This document shows positions 1-8,110 of a DNA stretch of 64,000 bases, in pieces. Positions within the stretch are counted from its first letter, which is position 1, and the number at the start of each line of letters is the position of its first letter. This stretch comes from Desulfobacula toluolica Tol2 (GTDB lineage Bacteria > Desulfobacterota > Desulfobacteria > Desulfobacterales > Desulfobacteraceae). Made by a program: the position numbers and the translations under genes. The DNA is taken from positions 655,001-719,000 of the forward strand of contig NC_018645.1 of NCBI RefSeq assembly GCF_000307105.1, written 5' to 3'. Below the pieces are notes generated by a model, which worked only from the letters and a program-made list of their open reading frames with translations, did not search any database and had not been told where the DNA came from.

Positions 1-1098
1 TACAAGGGAGGAATGCGTTTCCATCCTTCTGTAAATCTTTCCATTATGAAATTTCTTGCATTTGAACAAGTCTTTAAAAATGCATTGACCACTTTGCCTA
101 TAGGAGGTGGAAAAGGAGGATCGGATTTTGATCCCAAAGGCAAATCAGACAATGAAGTCATGCGCTTCTGCCAGAGTTTCATGTGCGAACTGTTTCGTTA
201 TTTAGGCCCTTATACGGATGTCCCGGCAGGGGACATTGGTGTTGGCGGAAGAGAGATCGGATACCTTTTCGGGATGTATAAAAAATTGAAAAATGAATTC
301 TCCGGTGTTCTGACCGGCAAAAGTCTTAACTGGGGCGGAAGCCTTATCAGGCCGGAAGCAACCGGTTATGGTTCGGTGTTTTTTGCCGATGAAATGCTGA
401 GTACCCGTAAACAAAGCCTTAAGGACAAGGTTTGTCTTGTTTCAGGCTCCGGCAATGTTGCCCAGTATACCATTGAAAAACTGAACCATCTGGGGGCAAA
501 GGTGCTAACGCTTTCAGATTCTTCCGGATATGTTTATGATGAAAAAGGGATTGATGACGCCAAACTTCAATATATCATGTACCTGAAAAACGTCAAACGC
601 GGAAGGATCAAGGAGTATGCCGAAAAATATCCCAAAGCGGTCTATACGGCTTTTGATGCGGGGACTGACCACAACCCGTTATGGAATCACAAGGCTGACT
701 GTGTGTTTCCCAGTGCCACTCAAAATGAAATCAATGCAAAAGATGCCCAGAATCTGGTGAACAATGGTGTCTATATGGTCAGTGAAGGGGCGAACATGCC
801 CACCATGCCGGACGGGATTGATATATTTCTTGACAATAATATACTTTATGCACCCGGCAAGGCAGCCAATGCCGGCGGTGTCGCCGTATCCGGGCTTGAA
901 ATGTCCCAGAATTCAATGAGAATCAGGTGGTCCAGGCAGGAAGTGGAATCCCGGCTTAAATCCATCATGCAAAGCATTCATGCATCATGTCTTTTGGCTT
1001 CGGAAGAATATGGAACTCCCGGCAACTATGTTAATGGTGCCAATATTGCCGGATTTATTAAAGTCGCGGATTCAATGATGGATCAGGGGATTGTTTGA
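1..1098 (+). CDS. gdhA: NADP-type glutamate dehydrogenase, 5' end cut by the window
   Basis: Catalyses reductive amination of 2-oxoglutarate to glutamate, the ammonia-assimilating reaction, in the cytoplasm. The reading frame is open from base 1 (Tyr-Lys-Gly-Gly before the first Met), so about 85 N-terminal residues of the usual ~450 lie outside the window. Seen in the sequence: the substrate-binding stretch PIGGGKGGSDFDPKGK, the DVPAGDIGVGGRE loop, the Rossmann motif SGSGNVAQY, and the C-terminal segments EGANMPT and APGKAANAGGVA. These match the hexameric small-subunit bacterial family closely along the whole visible length. The next gene is convergent. The call is secure; coenzyme preference is inferred from family resemblance only. 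Confidence 0.97.
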   Translation, partial: YKGGMRFHPSVNLSIMKFLAFEQVFKNALTTLPIGGGKGGSDFDPKGKSDNEVMRFCQSFMCELFRYLGPYTDVPAGDIGVGGREIGYLFGMYKKLKNEFSGVLTGKSLNWGGSLIRPEATGYGSVFFADEMLSTRKQSLKDKVCLVSGSGNVAQYTIEKLNHLGAKVLTLSDSSGYVYDEKGIDDAKLQYIMYLKNVKRGRIKEYAEKYPKAVYTAFDAGTDHNPLWNHKADCVFPSATQNEINAKDAQNLVNNGVYMVSEGANMPTMPDGIDIFLDNNILYAPGKAANAGGVAVSGLEMSQNSMRIRWSRQEVESRLKSIMQSIHASCLLASEEYGTPGNYVNGANIAGFIKVADSMMDQGIV

Positions 1099-1170
1099 TC
1101 TGTCATGATTGTTTAACTCCTGTTCAAAAAGGCCTGTGATTTTTTTTGCAATTTTTTTATCGAATCATTC

Positions 1171-1581
1171 TTACATGTCAAAAATATAGGGTTTGATCAT
1201 CGCAAGTTCGTTGGGCCGGATAGACCGCCAGGATATGGAATAAAGTGTTTCAGGGACATTTTTTTGAACAGGGGTTAAAACAGCCACCCTGATTTTATCA
1301 TCTATTTCAATCCACAGGGTCTTGCTGATATTCAGATTATACTCTTTTGACAGTTTTTGGGCAAAATTATGGATATAGTTTTTTAAGGATGTGTTCATCA
1401 TGCTCGGCTGGGTTTTGGCATTTTTCAAGATAACGGCAATGGGAACAAGGTAGCTGATGTTGTTTTTATCGGTTCCCAGTTTAACAATTTTAACATGGTA
1501 TGATCCAGGCCACCATGAAACCGGCTTTTCACCTTTGGTTGTTTTTCCGTCCCATTCATAAATAAAATCATGCAGAATCAT
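1171..1581 (-). CDS. Small conserved-looking protein of unknown function (136 aa)
   Basis: I do not recognise this family. The start is set at the ATG ending at 1581, preceded by AAAGGAAAG at ribosome-binding distance; a longer open frame to 1662 would run into the upstream gene and lacks such a site. The product is soluble, without signal peptide or membrane segment, and carries a Trp/Gly-rich stretch (KPVSWWPGSYHVKIVKL) near residue 25 and a WIEIDDKIRVAVLTP strand pair near residue 95. It begins 14 bp after the stop of the GalT-like gene, so it is probably the third gene of a cupin/GalT-like/unknown operon. Confidence 0.7.
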   Translation of the reverse strand: MILHDFIYEWDGKTTKGEKPVSWWPGSYHVKIVKLGTDKNNISYLVPIAVILKNAKTQPSMMNTSLKNYIHNFAQKLSKEYNLNISKTLWIEIDDKIRVAVLTPVQKNVPETLYSISWRSIRPNELAMIKPYIFDM

Positions 1582-1595
1582 TTTTCTTTCCTTTG

Positions 1596-3221
1596 TTAAA
1601 AAGTTTTGATTGCCATTCGGCAGGCATGGGCAAAATCCTCGGGATAACATCCGCTGATCCATCTTAACTGGGCTTCGGAAAAGGTGTCGGGCGCATAGGG
1701 AAGTCTCGGGATAAAGGAATACAACATGTGTTGATCATGAATTTTTGAATCAAACCGTTTTGAAAATTCAATGGAGGTTACAAAGTTTGCCCCAAGGGAT
1801 TCAAGTGTCTTTACGGCGGTCAGGATGGCTTGGTCCAGAGAATTTCTCATCTTGATATCTGCTTCAATAATATTACCGCAAGCGATTTTGGGCATAAGCT
1901 GCAGTTCCCATTCACTTATCTGGGCCTTGGGCACAAATAAAATAACCTGGTCATCTTCCATCAGTATTAGGGAGGATTGATTGCCTTTTTTGCCGTCCGT
2001 TCTTGTGTTGTGCTTAATTGCTTTTAAATAGGTTTTGAAAAATCCTTTGCCCGTTGCATCTTTGTACTGCCTTATAAAATCATTGATAAGGTCACCGCAG
2101 GAAAAGGACGGTATTGTTTGACCTGAATCGGTTTGAACAAGTTTCGGGATCATGGCATTTTGCTGGTGTATCATCTGGTGGGAGGCATGCAGCCTGTGGC
2201 CGGACTGGGCATATCCGAATCCAAAGTTCCATCCCCACAGGGTATTGTCAAATTCTAGGCAAGGAGCCGGGGTCTGGTTGAGTTTTGCCTGCAGGGCCTT
2301 CCTGAGATCTTCAAGCCGGTTTTGAGTTAAGCATGCTTTTTTGTCGGGCAGACAAATGCCAAGCCCGGCAGCAACTCTTACAAAGGCGCGCTGGTAGTAT
2401 AAATGACGAATGCCTTTCATGTCTTCATCGCAAAGATCCAATGCCCTGTACCGGATGGCGTCATTGGCCATGTTTGATGCAAAATGGCCCCAGGGAATAT
2501 AGGAATTTCGTCTCAGGTATTCAAATACATGGGTTTTCCCGTCTTCAGACAGATATTCGCCTGTAATTTCATTGTTTCCCTGTACCCCAGGTTTCAGCAC
2601 CAGGGCATTTTTATAGTCATCAGGAAGATACCGGTTGTTCACAAGCACTTCAAAAAGTTCATGGTCATGGATTTCCGGGATCAGCTTGTCGTTTTGATCC
2701 TTTGTATATCCGATCCCGGCAGGACTCTGATTATCAGGATCAAAAAGGATACGGCAGGATTTTTTTGCCAGAAGCATCAGTTCTTCGGGGTCTGTGGATG
2801 CCTGGGCCAGTGCAATGGTAAGCGGATGCGGCAGAATGTCCAGAAGGGCTTTTTTGTTTTTGATTCCCGTGGTTTTATTTGCCTGGAACTTTTCAAAGTT
2901 TTGAAGCAAAGAGCAGGGAGCCGGTTTTGAGATACCTATGGTCTCGGGGTGTTCAGCTTTTACATCGGCCCATGCAGAGTTGATATATGTGGTGCCCCTG
3001 AAGGGAAACGGGTTGGCAATTTCATAAATAATGTCTGCACAGGGTTCATAAAGATCCGCATCGGGGAAATTGACACTGTTGTCAACTATCGTGCCGTCTT
3101 CAAGCTGCCCGAGAGATGCAATATGGTCATGGTTTCTTAAGTTTTTCACTTCAAAACCAGGCTTGTGAATTCCTACGATAAACCGGGCGTCCTCTCCCAC
3201 ACAGGATCTTGGGGTTATCAT
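1596..3221 (-). CDS. GalT/HIT-superfamily-like protein of unknown substrate (541 aa)
   Basis: Function not established. The C-terminal ~200 residues follow the order of the galactose-1-phosphate uridylyltransferase fold: a strand FVPKAQISEWELQLMPK in the position of the GalT segment ending LLLPK, a helix about 30 residues later, and a final strand SFIPRLPYAPDTFSE reminiscent of FYPPLLRSATV. Further upstream a His-rich stretch SGHRLHASHQMIHQQ could be a diverged H-x-H-x-Q catalytic motif. About 180 extra residues precede this region, which makes the protein longer than GalT (~350). The start ATG overlaps the cupin stop by 4 bp (ATGA), indicating translational coupling. A nucleotidyltransferase or phosphorylase role is an inference from pattern only; no zinc-site Cys pairs of classic GalT are seen. 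Confidence 0.5.
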   Translation of the reverse strand: MITPRSCVGEDARFIVGIHKPGFEVKNLRNHDHIASLGQLEDGTIVDNSVNFPDADLYEPCADIIYEIANPFPFRGTTYINSAWADVKAEHPETIGISKPAPCSLLQNFEKFQANKTTGIKNKKALLDILPHPLTIALAQASTDPEELMLLAKKSCRILFDPDNQSPAGIGYTKDQNDKLIPEIHDHELFEVLVNNRYLPDDYKNALVLKPGVQGNNEITGEYLSEDGKTHVFEYLRRNSYIPWGHFASNMANDAIRYRALDLCDEDMKGIRHLYYQRAFVRVAAGLGICLPDKKACLTQNRLEDLRKALQAKLNQTPAPCLEFDNTLWGWNFGFGYAQSGHRLHASHQMIHQQNAMIPKLVQTDSGQTIPSFSCGDLINDFIRQYKDATGKGFFKTYLKAIKHNTRTDGKKGNQSSLILMEDDQVILFVPKAQISEWELQLMPKIACGNIIEADIKMRNSLDQAILTAVKTLESLGANFVTSIEFSKRFDSKIHDQHMLYSFIPRLPYAPDTFSEAQLRWISGCYPEDFAHACRMAIKTF

Positions 3222-3568
3222 AATTCAGGTGCTCCCGACGGTATCAGGCAGACAAAGGTAAAGGTCTTGTCCGATGTGTTTTTGAACTGGTGTTCTATGT
3301 TTGCCGGAATAAATATGGCCGATCCTTCCGACAAGGGGTGCCAATGATCCTCTATAAGCACTTCTCCTGTGCCTGTGTGGACAAATACTTCATGTTCCCA
3401 ATCATGGGTGTGCCTGGGGGTATACCCGTTTTTGCCCATTTCAAACACTCTCATGCAAAAGTTTTTTGCCCCGTCTTGTTTTCCGATCATAACCCTGCCG
3501 GCAACGTTTTTAACAGTCTCATTGCTCATGACAACCGGCAAGACATCTTTATAATTGACCACTTTCAT
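3218..3568 (-). CDS. Single-domain cupin protein (116 aa)
   Basis: A small beta-barrel of the RmlC-like cupin superfamily. Cupin motif 1 is visible as GYTPRHTHDWEHEVFVHTG, giving metal-ligand candidates His53, His55 and Glu60 (or His59), and motif 2 contributes His93 in PANIEHQF. Such stand-alone cupins bind Mn, Fe, Ni or Zn and act as isomerases, dioxygenases or small-molecule sensors; the substrate here is unknown. The gene is the first of the leftward unit and its stop overlaps the start of the GalT-like gene, which suggests the two act on the same metabolite, possibly a sugar or sugar nucleotide. Full length for the family. Confidence 0.85.
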   Translation of the reverse strand: MKVVNYKDVLPVVMSNETVKNVAGRVMIGKQDGAKNFCMRVFEMGKNGYTPRHTHDWEHEVFVHTGTGEVLIEDHWHPLSEGSAIFIPANIEHQFKNTSDKTFTFVCLIPSGAPEL

Positions 3569-3648
3569 TTTTTTTATAGGTTCCTTATTTGCAAAGTGAT
3601 TCAGATTTGAATGTTATATCTGTCTATATTTTATATGGTAATGTTTTG

Positions 3649-3672
3649 GACAAATCAATCAATTAATTTGTC
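3649..3672. repeat. Short perfect inverted repeat in a 280-bp gap
   Basis: The gap 3569-3848 holds no convincing gene. It is AT-rich and carries the arms GACAAAT and ATTTGTC separated by 10 bases. It lies upstream of the leftward cupin gene and of the rightward unknown gene, so it could be an operator or a weak hairpin; nothing decides between these. Confidence 0.3.
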
Positions 3673-3848
3673 TTTTAACGATAGGATGGTTAGCTGTAAA
3701 AAATAAAAAAGTAGGATTTTTTCCTGATTTTAAGGTGACTGCCGGAGTGGAATGAGATATGTTTGCTTTTCCTTGATAATGGATTTTAAAAAAATATTGA
3801 GGAAAGTGGATTGTTAACAACTGGTTAGCATGAATATATTTAATAATA

Positions 3849-4715
3849 GTGAGTTGCAATATTGTGAAAATAAATAAAAATTTTGAATTATATCGATTTC
3901 AATTGCTTTCGAAGAGTCGCAATATACAATTAGACTTGTTTGAAAATATTGAAACCCTTATTAAAAATAAAAATAAATTTTTGGGAACAATTTTAGCTGA
4001 TTTTCCTGAAATAAAACATAAAAAACTGTCTACAATACAGAAAGTCATATATGAAAAGCACGATTGGCATATTCTAAAAATTGGTGCTAAAAAAGAGATC
4101 AAAAACAATAAACCTGATTTTGACAAAGAAAATTTGGAAGATTGGCCTCATGTTACAGTTATTATAAATAATCATCCTGAAATTCAAACAATAGCCATAT
4201 CTATAAACAGAAAGGCTTTTAGCAGTACTCAGGTAGTTGCTAATTTAATAAAAAATGCTGTTCAGGATCAATTATATAAATACGACTTTGTTATGCATGT
4301 AGAGGCGAAATTTCAAAAAAATAAATTCTGGGCATTAATCAATGAATATAAAGAGGATATAATCGCTTTGAAATTTGAATTGATATCCCCTGATATGAAG
4401 GAAACATCAAAAATATTAAGCTTGGATTTGGGAACAATCAATAAGCTTACAAATTCGCATAAAATAAATTTGGAACTCAATAGTTTCAATGGTAATGCTT
4501 TGGACATAAATCAGGAAAATGATAATATCAGAAGTCTTGTCGATTATGCAGCAGAAGGCGGAGGTGATATTTCTATTAAAATTTCGGGATTGCAAAGAAG
4601 AAAAAGGGCATCAAAATTTATAAAATCTGTAAAATTTGATGAAATAAGTTTAGACAATCCCACAAATGAAATTCTCGAATCTTTAACAAAGATTTTGATA
4701 TGCATACCTCTGTAA
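3849..4715 (+). CDS. AT-rich gene of unknown function (288 aa)
   Basis: I do not recognise this protein. The start is a GTG at 3849 (another GTG five codons on is possible) with no clear ribosome-binding site. The product is Lys/Asn/Ile-rich, soluble, without signal peptide or membrane segment; visible landmarks are QLDLFENIETLIK near residue 27, KHDWHILKIGAK near residue 70, and a basic LQRRKRASKF stretch near residue 250. Base composition is markedly more AT-rich than neighbouring housekeeping genes, which together with the lack of operon partners suggests horizontal acquisition. Single-gene accessory defence proteins often look like this, but no diagnostic motif supports that. Confidence 0.6.
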   Translation: MSCNIVKINKNFELYRFQLLSKSRNIQLDLFENIETLIKNKNKFLGTILADFPEIKHKKLSTIQKVIYEKHDWHILKIGAKKEIKNNKPDFDKENLEDWPHVTVIINNHPEIQTIAISINRKAFSSTQVVANLIKNAVQDQLYKYDFVMHVEAKFQKNKFWALINEYKEDIIALKFELISPDMKETSKILSLDLGTINKLTNSHKINLELNSFNGNALDINQENDNIRSLVDYAAEGGGDISIKISGLQRRKRASKFIKSVKFDEISLDNPTNEILESLTKILICIPL

Positions 4716-4953
4716 AACAAGGATTCAGGATTTGATAACACTCTGAATTATTCTGCTTGAAGTCTGTAAATCAAACTACTCAGGATAAAACATCCTTGAA
4801 ATTTAAAAATGTGTTGGATATAACATAATCGATCGTACAATTCTCGCACGCTTACCGAAAGGATACAAATTTGATCAAGCCTTGGTGCTGGTGAGTTTTG
4901 GTTCTTTTTTCGTTTAAATCCCTAATGTGTAATTAAATACAAAGGAGCAATAT
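4716..4953 (+). other. Intergenic stretch with a possible gene remnant
   Basis: No complete gene. From 4822 a frame stays open for 31 codons to TAA at 4915-4917 and reads TILARLPKGYKFDQALVLV near its middle, with higher GC and ordinary codon use compared with the surrounding AT-rich bases. It lacks a start codon and could be the tail of a decayed gene or mobile element. The sequence AGTCTGTAAATCAAA at 4761-4775 recurs with one insertion at 6755-6770, beyond the next gene. Confidence 0.3.
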
Positions 4954-6732
4954 ATGAGAAAATTGAAATCATTTTTTATTTTTAATGTTATAGCACTATC
5001 CCTTTTTTGGGTTTTTAATTCATTAGCTTATGCAGATCTTATTAATTCTGAAGAATGGGAAACAAGTGTTGATTCTGGGTCAGGTTATGGACAATGGACA
5101 TTAAAAGAAAATTCAGACGGCTCTATTAGAACGGATGGAGAGTGGACTTATGTTTATAAAGGAAATTATGTTAATTGCCCTTTTACAAATGCAATAGTTA
5201 CAATATCTGGACAATCTTTATCATTTAGCGCCACAGGCACAGCAACAGCTTCTGGTGCCCCTGTAGGCTATAATACAGCAACCTTTACATTAGACGTTAA
5301 CGGAACAACTTCAGATAATTCTGGAAATGGAAACTATAGTATTTCTTTTAATCAATTTGGTTGGCCATCAAAATATTCAGGCAATTGGCAAGGTAATTTA
5401 ATAAGTGGTGGTGGAATAACAACTACTATATTAAAAACCTACTATCGAGATGCTGATAATGATGGTTATGGTGATCCAAACAGTCCCTACGAAGTTGCTT
5501 CTCAACCTTCAGGATATGTAACAGACAACACTGATTGCAATGATTACGACTCAAGTATTCACCCAGGAGCGACTGAAATCACAGGAGATGGAGTTGACCA
5601 GGACTGCAATGGTGAAGATTCAGAGACTAAGGATTCTGGTAGCGATAATGTAGAAGTATTTATAACACGTTTTTATCAACAATGTCTTAACAGAGAACCT
5701 GACACTGATGGGCTCAATCATTGGATGAATAGCCTAAACAATGGAGATAAGGCAGGGGATGAACTCGCAGAGAATTTTGTTTTCAGTGAAGAGTTTCAGC
5801 ATTTAAATACATCTGATTCTGAGTTTGTAACTATTCTTTATAATGCATTTTTTAATAGAACACCGGATACGGATGGCTATAATCACTGGATGAATCAAAT
5901 TGCCGATGGCATGAGCCGTTCCTCGGTTCTTGACGGATTTACATCGGCTCAGGAATTTATAAATCTTTGTGAAGATTATGGGATTAAAGCAACTTCTTCT
6001 TCAAACGACACGTCTGTTCAAGGGTTTGTTACCCGTTTTTATCAACAATGCCTTAGTCGTGAGCCTGACACTGGAGGACTCAATCATTGGACTAATAGTC
6101 TTTACAACGGTGATCAAGCCGGAGCTGATCTTGCAGAGTCTTTTATTTTCAGTGAAGAGTTTCAGAATCGAAATACATCTGATTCTGAATTTATAACTAT
6201 ACTTTATAAGGCCTTTTTTGATAGAGAACCGGATACATCCGGTTATAATCATTGGATGGATCAAATTGCCAATGATCTAAGCCGTTCCTCGGTTCTTGAC
6301 GGATTTACATCGGCTCAGGAGTTTATAAACCTTTGTGAAAATTATGGGATTAATTCTACTTTTACAGATCCAGAACCATCAGCATGTATTGATTTGATCG
6401 GTTCAAGGTATTCTGTTACAGAAATCAGGAATTTGCAAAATTGTGGTGGACCAACTGCAGATTACGATTATTATAATATTATTAATATCCAGCAAAATGG
6501 TTGCAGTGTTACTTTTTTTGATTCAGAAGGGATATGCGGATCAGGAAACTTATCCGGAACTTCTGCCACAATCACTTCAACCTGGTATGAAGATGGTGGA
6601 ACTGTTGATGCTGTTTATAATGTTACATTCGCAAGTGATGGGTCTTCATTTCAAGGGACAGGAAGTGCTACATGGACGGATGGTTATGACAGCTGTCAAG
6701 CTACTTCAACAATAAAAGGTACAAAATATTAG
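4954..6732 (+). CDS. Secreted MopE-like / DUF4214 tandem-repeat protein (592 aa)
   Basis: Predicted exported protein. Residues 1-27 form a Sec signal peptide ending SLAYA. A beta-rich Ser/Thr/Gly domain follows to about 155. Residues ~162-222 carry a calcium-type DADNDGYGDP motif and the MopE-family putative metal-binding signature TDCNDYDSSIHPGA...DGVDQDCNG. Residues ~230-475 contain two copies of a 122-residue unit, each holding two DUF4214-like segments (FYQQCLNREPDTDGLNHWMN and AFFNRTPDTDGYNHWMNQI). A second beta-rich domain with Cys residues closes the protein. AAAGGAG precedes the ATG. DUF4214 domains are found in surface-layer and adhesin-like proteins; an extracellular adhesive or matrix role is inferred. 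AT-rich like the gene before it. Confidence 0.8.
   Translation: MRKLKSFFIFNVIALSLFWVFNSLAYADLINSEEWETSVDSGSGYGQWTLKENSDGSIRTDGEWTYVYKGNYVNCPFTNAIVTISGQSLSFSATGTATASGAPVGYNTATFTLDVNGTTSDNSGNGNYSISFNQFGWPSKYSGNWQGNLISGGGITTTILKTYYRDADNDGYGDPNSPYEVASQPSGYVTDNTDCNDYDSSIHPGATEITGDGVDQDCNGEDSETKDSGSDNVEVFITRFYQQCLNREPDTDGLNHWMNSLNNGDKAGDELAENFVFSEEFQHLNTSDSEFVTILYNAFFNRTPDTDGYNHWMNQIADGMSRSSVLDGFTSAQEFINLCEDYGIKATSSSNDTSVQGFVTRFYQQCLSREPDTGGLNHWTNSLYNGDQAGADLAESFIFSEEFQNRNTSDSEFITILYKAFFDREPDTSGYNHWMDQIANDLSRSSVLDGFTSAQEFINLCENYGINSTFTDPEPSACIDLIGSRYSVTEIRNLQNCGGPTADYDYYNIINIQQNGCSVTFFDSEGICGSGNLSGTSATITSTWYEDGGTVDAVYNVTFASDGSSFQGTGSATWTDGYDSCQATSTIKGTKY
5647..6356 (+). repeat. Tandem duplication inside the DUF4214 gene, period 366 bp
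   Basis: The unit beginning near 5647 recurs exactly 366 bp later near 6013 (122 codons). The copies differ at scattered sites, but a block of about 40 bases is identical (from 5914 and 6280), pointing to recent duplication or gene conversion. Confidence 0.85.
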
Positions 6733-6782
6733 AAAATTAAAAAAATGACTTAGCAGTCTGTAAAATCAAATTCCTGGACTAT

Positions 6783-6805
6783 GGTACAGCCTATCAGGCT
6801 GTACC
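6783..6805. terminator. 10-bp perfect hairpin downstream of the DUF4214 gene
   Basis: GGTACAGCCT and AGGCTGTACC pair perfectly around a 3-base loop. The run of T that would make a classical intrinsic terminator is weak (CTTTTTG 12 bases on). A second nearby pair, CCTATCC (6804-6810) and GGATAGG (6838-6844), could extend or compete with it. It lies between convergent genes, so a transcription end is the likely role. Confidence 0.5.
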
Positions 6806-6917
6806 TATCCAAAATCTTTTTGTAGTATCCGCTTTCAGGATAGGCAATAAGATCATATTGGTCGATTAACGGAGTTGTTACATGTAATTGTGTTTTGGCC
6901 GGGAAAGGAGTAAGGGG

Positions 6918-7913
6918 TTATCCATTATTGGTCTCCAGAGTTTCCAAAGCTTCCTTGGCAGCGTCAACTAGGTCTTCATGGTCAAGTTCGGCAAGTTTTT
7001 CTTTGATCCAGTCTGCTGTTTTTCTGTCTCCGGTTTCTCCCAGGGCATAGAGAATATCTCCCTGAACAGGGGGATCGGTTTCATCAAACAGGCTGATCAG
7101 AACGGGGCACAGACGGGCAGCCAGTTTCGGGTCAGTTTCGGCAAGTTCCTCCACGATTACCATGGCTCCCAGCCTGACTGACCAGGTGTCATGCAGTAAA
7201 AGTTTGATAAAGGCGTCAAAAATATTCTGCTTTTCAATCATCTGCCGGGCTATCCAGGATGCGTCCCCCTGTTCGAGAATGTTTTTCAGGGTTCCGGCAC
7301 TTAATTGTGACGGATCACGTCCCACTATCATATTGACAATTTCATCTGCCGTAACATTACCGGTCCATCTGAAATCATCATCAAGGATCAGGCAGGGTGC
7401 TGACATTACGCCGTCTTTTTGTGCGGTTTCACTAAACAAACTGCCGTCAATGATATGAAGATTTATGTTTTTGCAATTCAACGCAATGGGGATGACAGTT
7501 CTGACCACATTGGGACAATGGGGGCACTCAAGAGCAATATAAAGTGTTAACCGCACCGGGATGTCTATTTTATCAAGTGTGCTTTGAACATTCTCGGAAA
7601 GGTCGGATTGGGCCAGCATGGGTGGGGTGCCGTTGACCTGTGACAGGGCGTCAAGAAACGGGTCCAGTTCTTTTTTTAGGGGAAGGGCTGAATAGGTGAT
7701 GTTCTCTTTGAGCAAGAACCCCGGCAGGTCTTTTTCTCCTTTCTCAGATTCAATGACCAGCTTTGATGTGGCATCTGCCATCTGGCGGGTAAAATTTGCA
7801 AATTGAGAGTTCTCAGCGTGATCCGTGGCGATCAGTTTTATCTTGACCGGTTCTTTGATTGTTTGATCCCAGGTTTGGATCAAGGTTTTGGATGCTGTGT
7901 CAAATATGTTCAT
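6918..7913 (-). CDS. Thioredoxin-fold CPHC protein with C-terminal HEAT-like repeats (331 aa)
   Basis: The start is placed at the ATG ending at 7913, preceded by GGAAGG; the open frame to 8024 has no such site. The central part is a glutaredoxin/thioredoxin-like domain of the protein disulfide oxidoreductase or AhpF N-terminal type: ALECPHCPNVVRT gives a redox pair Cys131-Cys134, followed by SAPCLILDD with a further Cys next to the usual cis-Pro region. Residues ~235-331 form short helical repeats (RLGAMVIVEELAE, QGDILYALGETGDRK) of HEAT type. Such two-domain proteins probably act in cytoplasmic disulfide or peroxide chemistry, with the repeats as a docking arm; partner and substrate are unknown. 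Confidence 0.75.
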   Translation of the reverse strand: MNIFDTASKTLIQTWDQTIKEPVKIKLIATDHAENSQFANFTRQMADATSKLVIESEKGEKDLPGFLLKENITYSALPLKKELDPFLDALSQVNGTPPMLAQSDLSENVQSTLDKIDIPVRLTLYIALECPHCPNVVRTVIPIALNCKNINLHIIDGSLFSETAQKDGVMSAPCLILDDDFRWTGNVTADEIVNMIVGRDPSQLSAGTLKNILEQGDASWIARQMIEKQNIFDAFIKLLLHDTWSVRLGAMVIVEELAETDPKLAARLCPVLISLFDETDPPVQGDILYALGETGDRKTADWIKEKLAELDHEDLVDAAKEALETLETNNG

Positions 7914-8110
7914 AGTAAGCCTTCCATTTGATTGTATAAGGTTAGATGTATATCTTGAATACGGTGCATTGCAATCCCTTTTATTTTTATTGCAGGGGTG
8001 ACAGCTCTTCTTTAGCAGATTCATGCTTTTAAATTAAGGGCAAATCATGTAATTATTGAACCTGTAACCGGATTTTAACCTTTATATTGATCTATAATCG
8101 GGCAGAAAAA

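Noticed and set aside
3659-3859. 66-codon leftward frame in the gap before the AT-rich gene
   Set aside because: It overlaps the GTG start of the rightward gene, has no ribosome-binding site and no recognisable domain.
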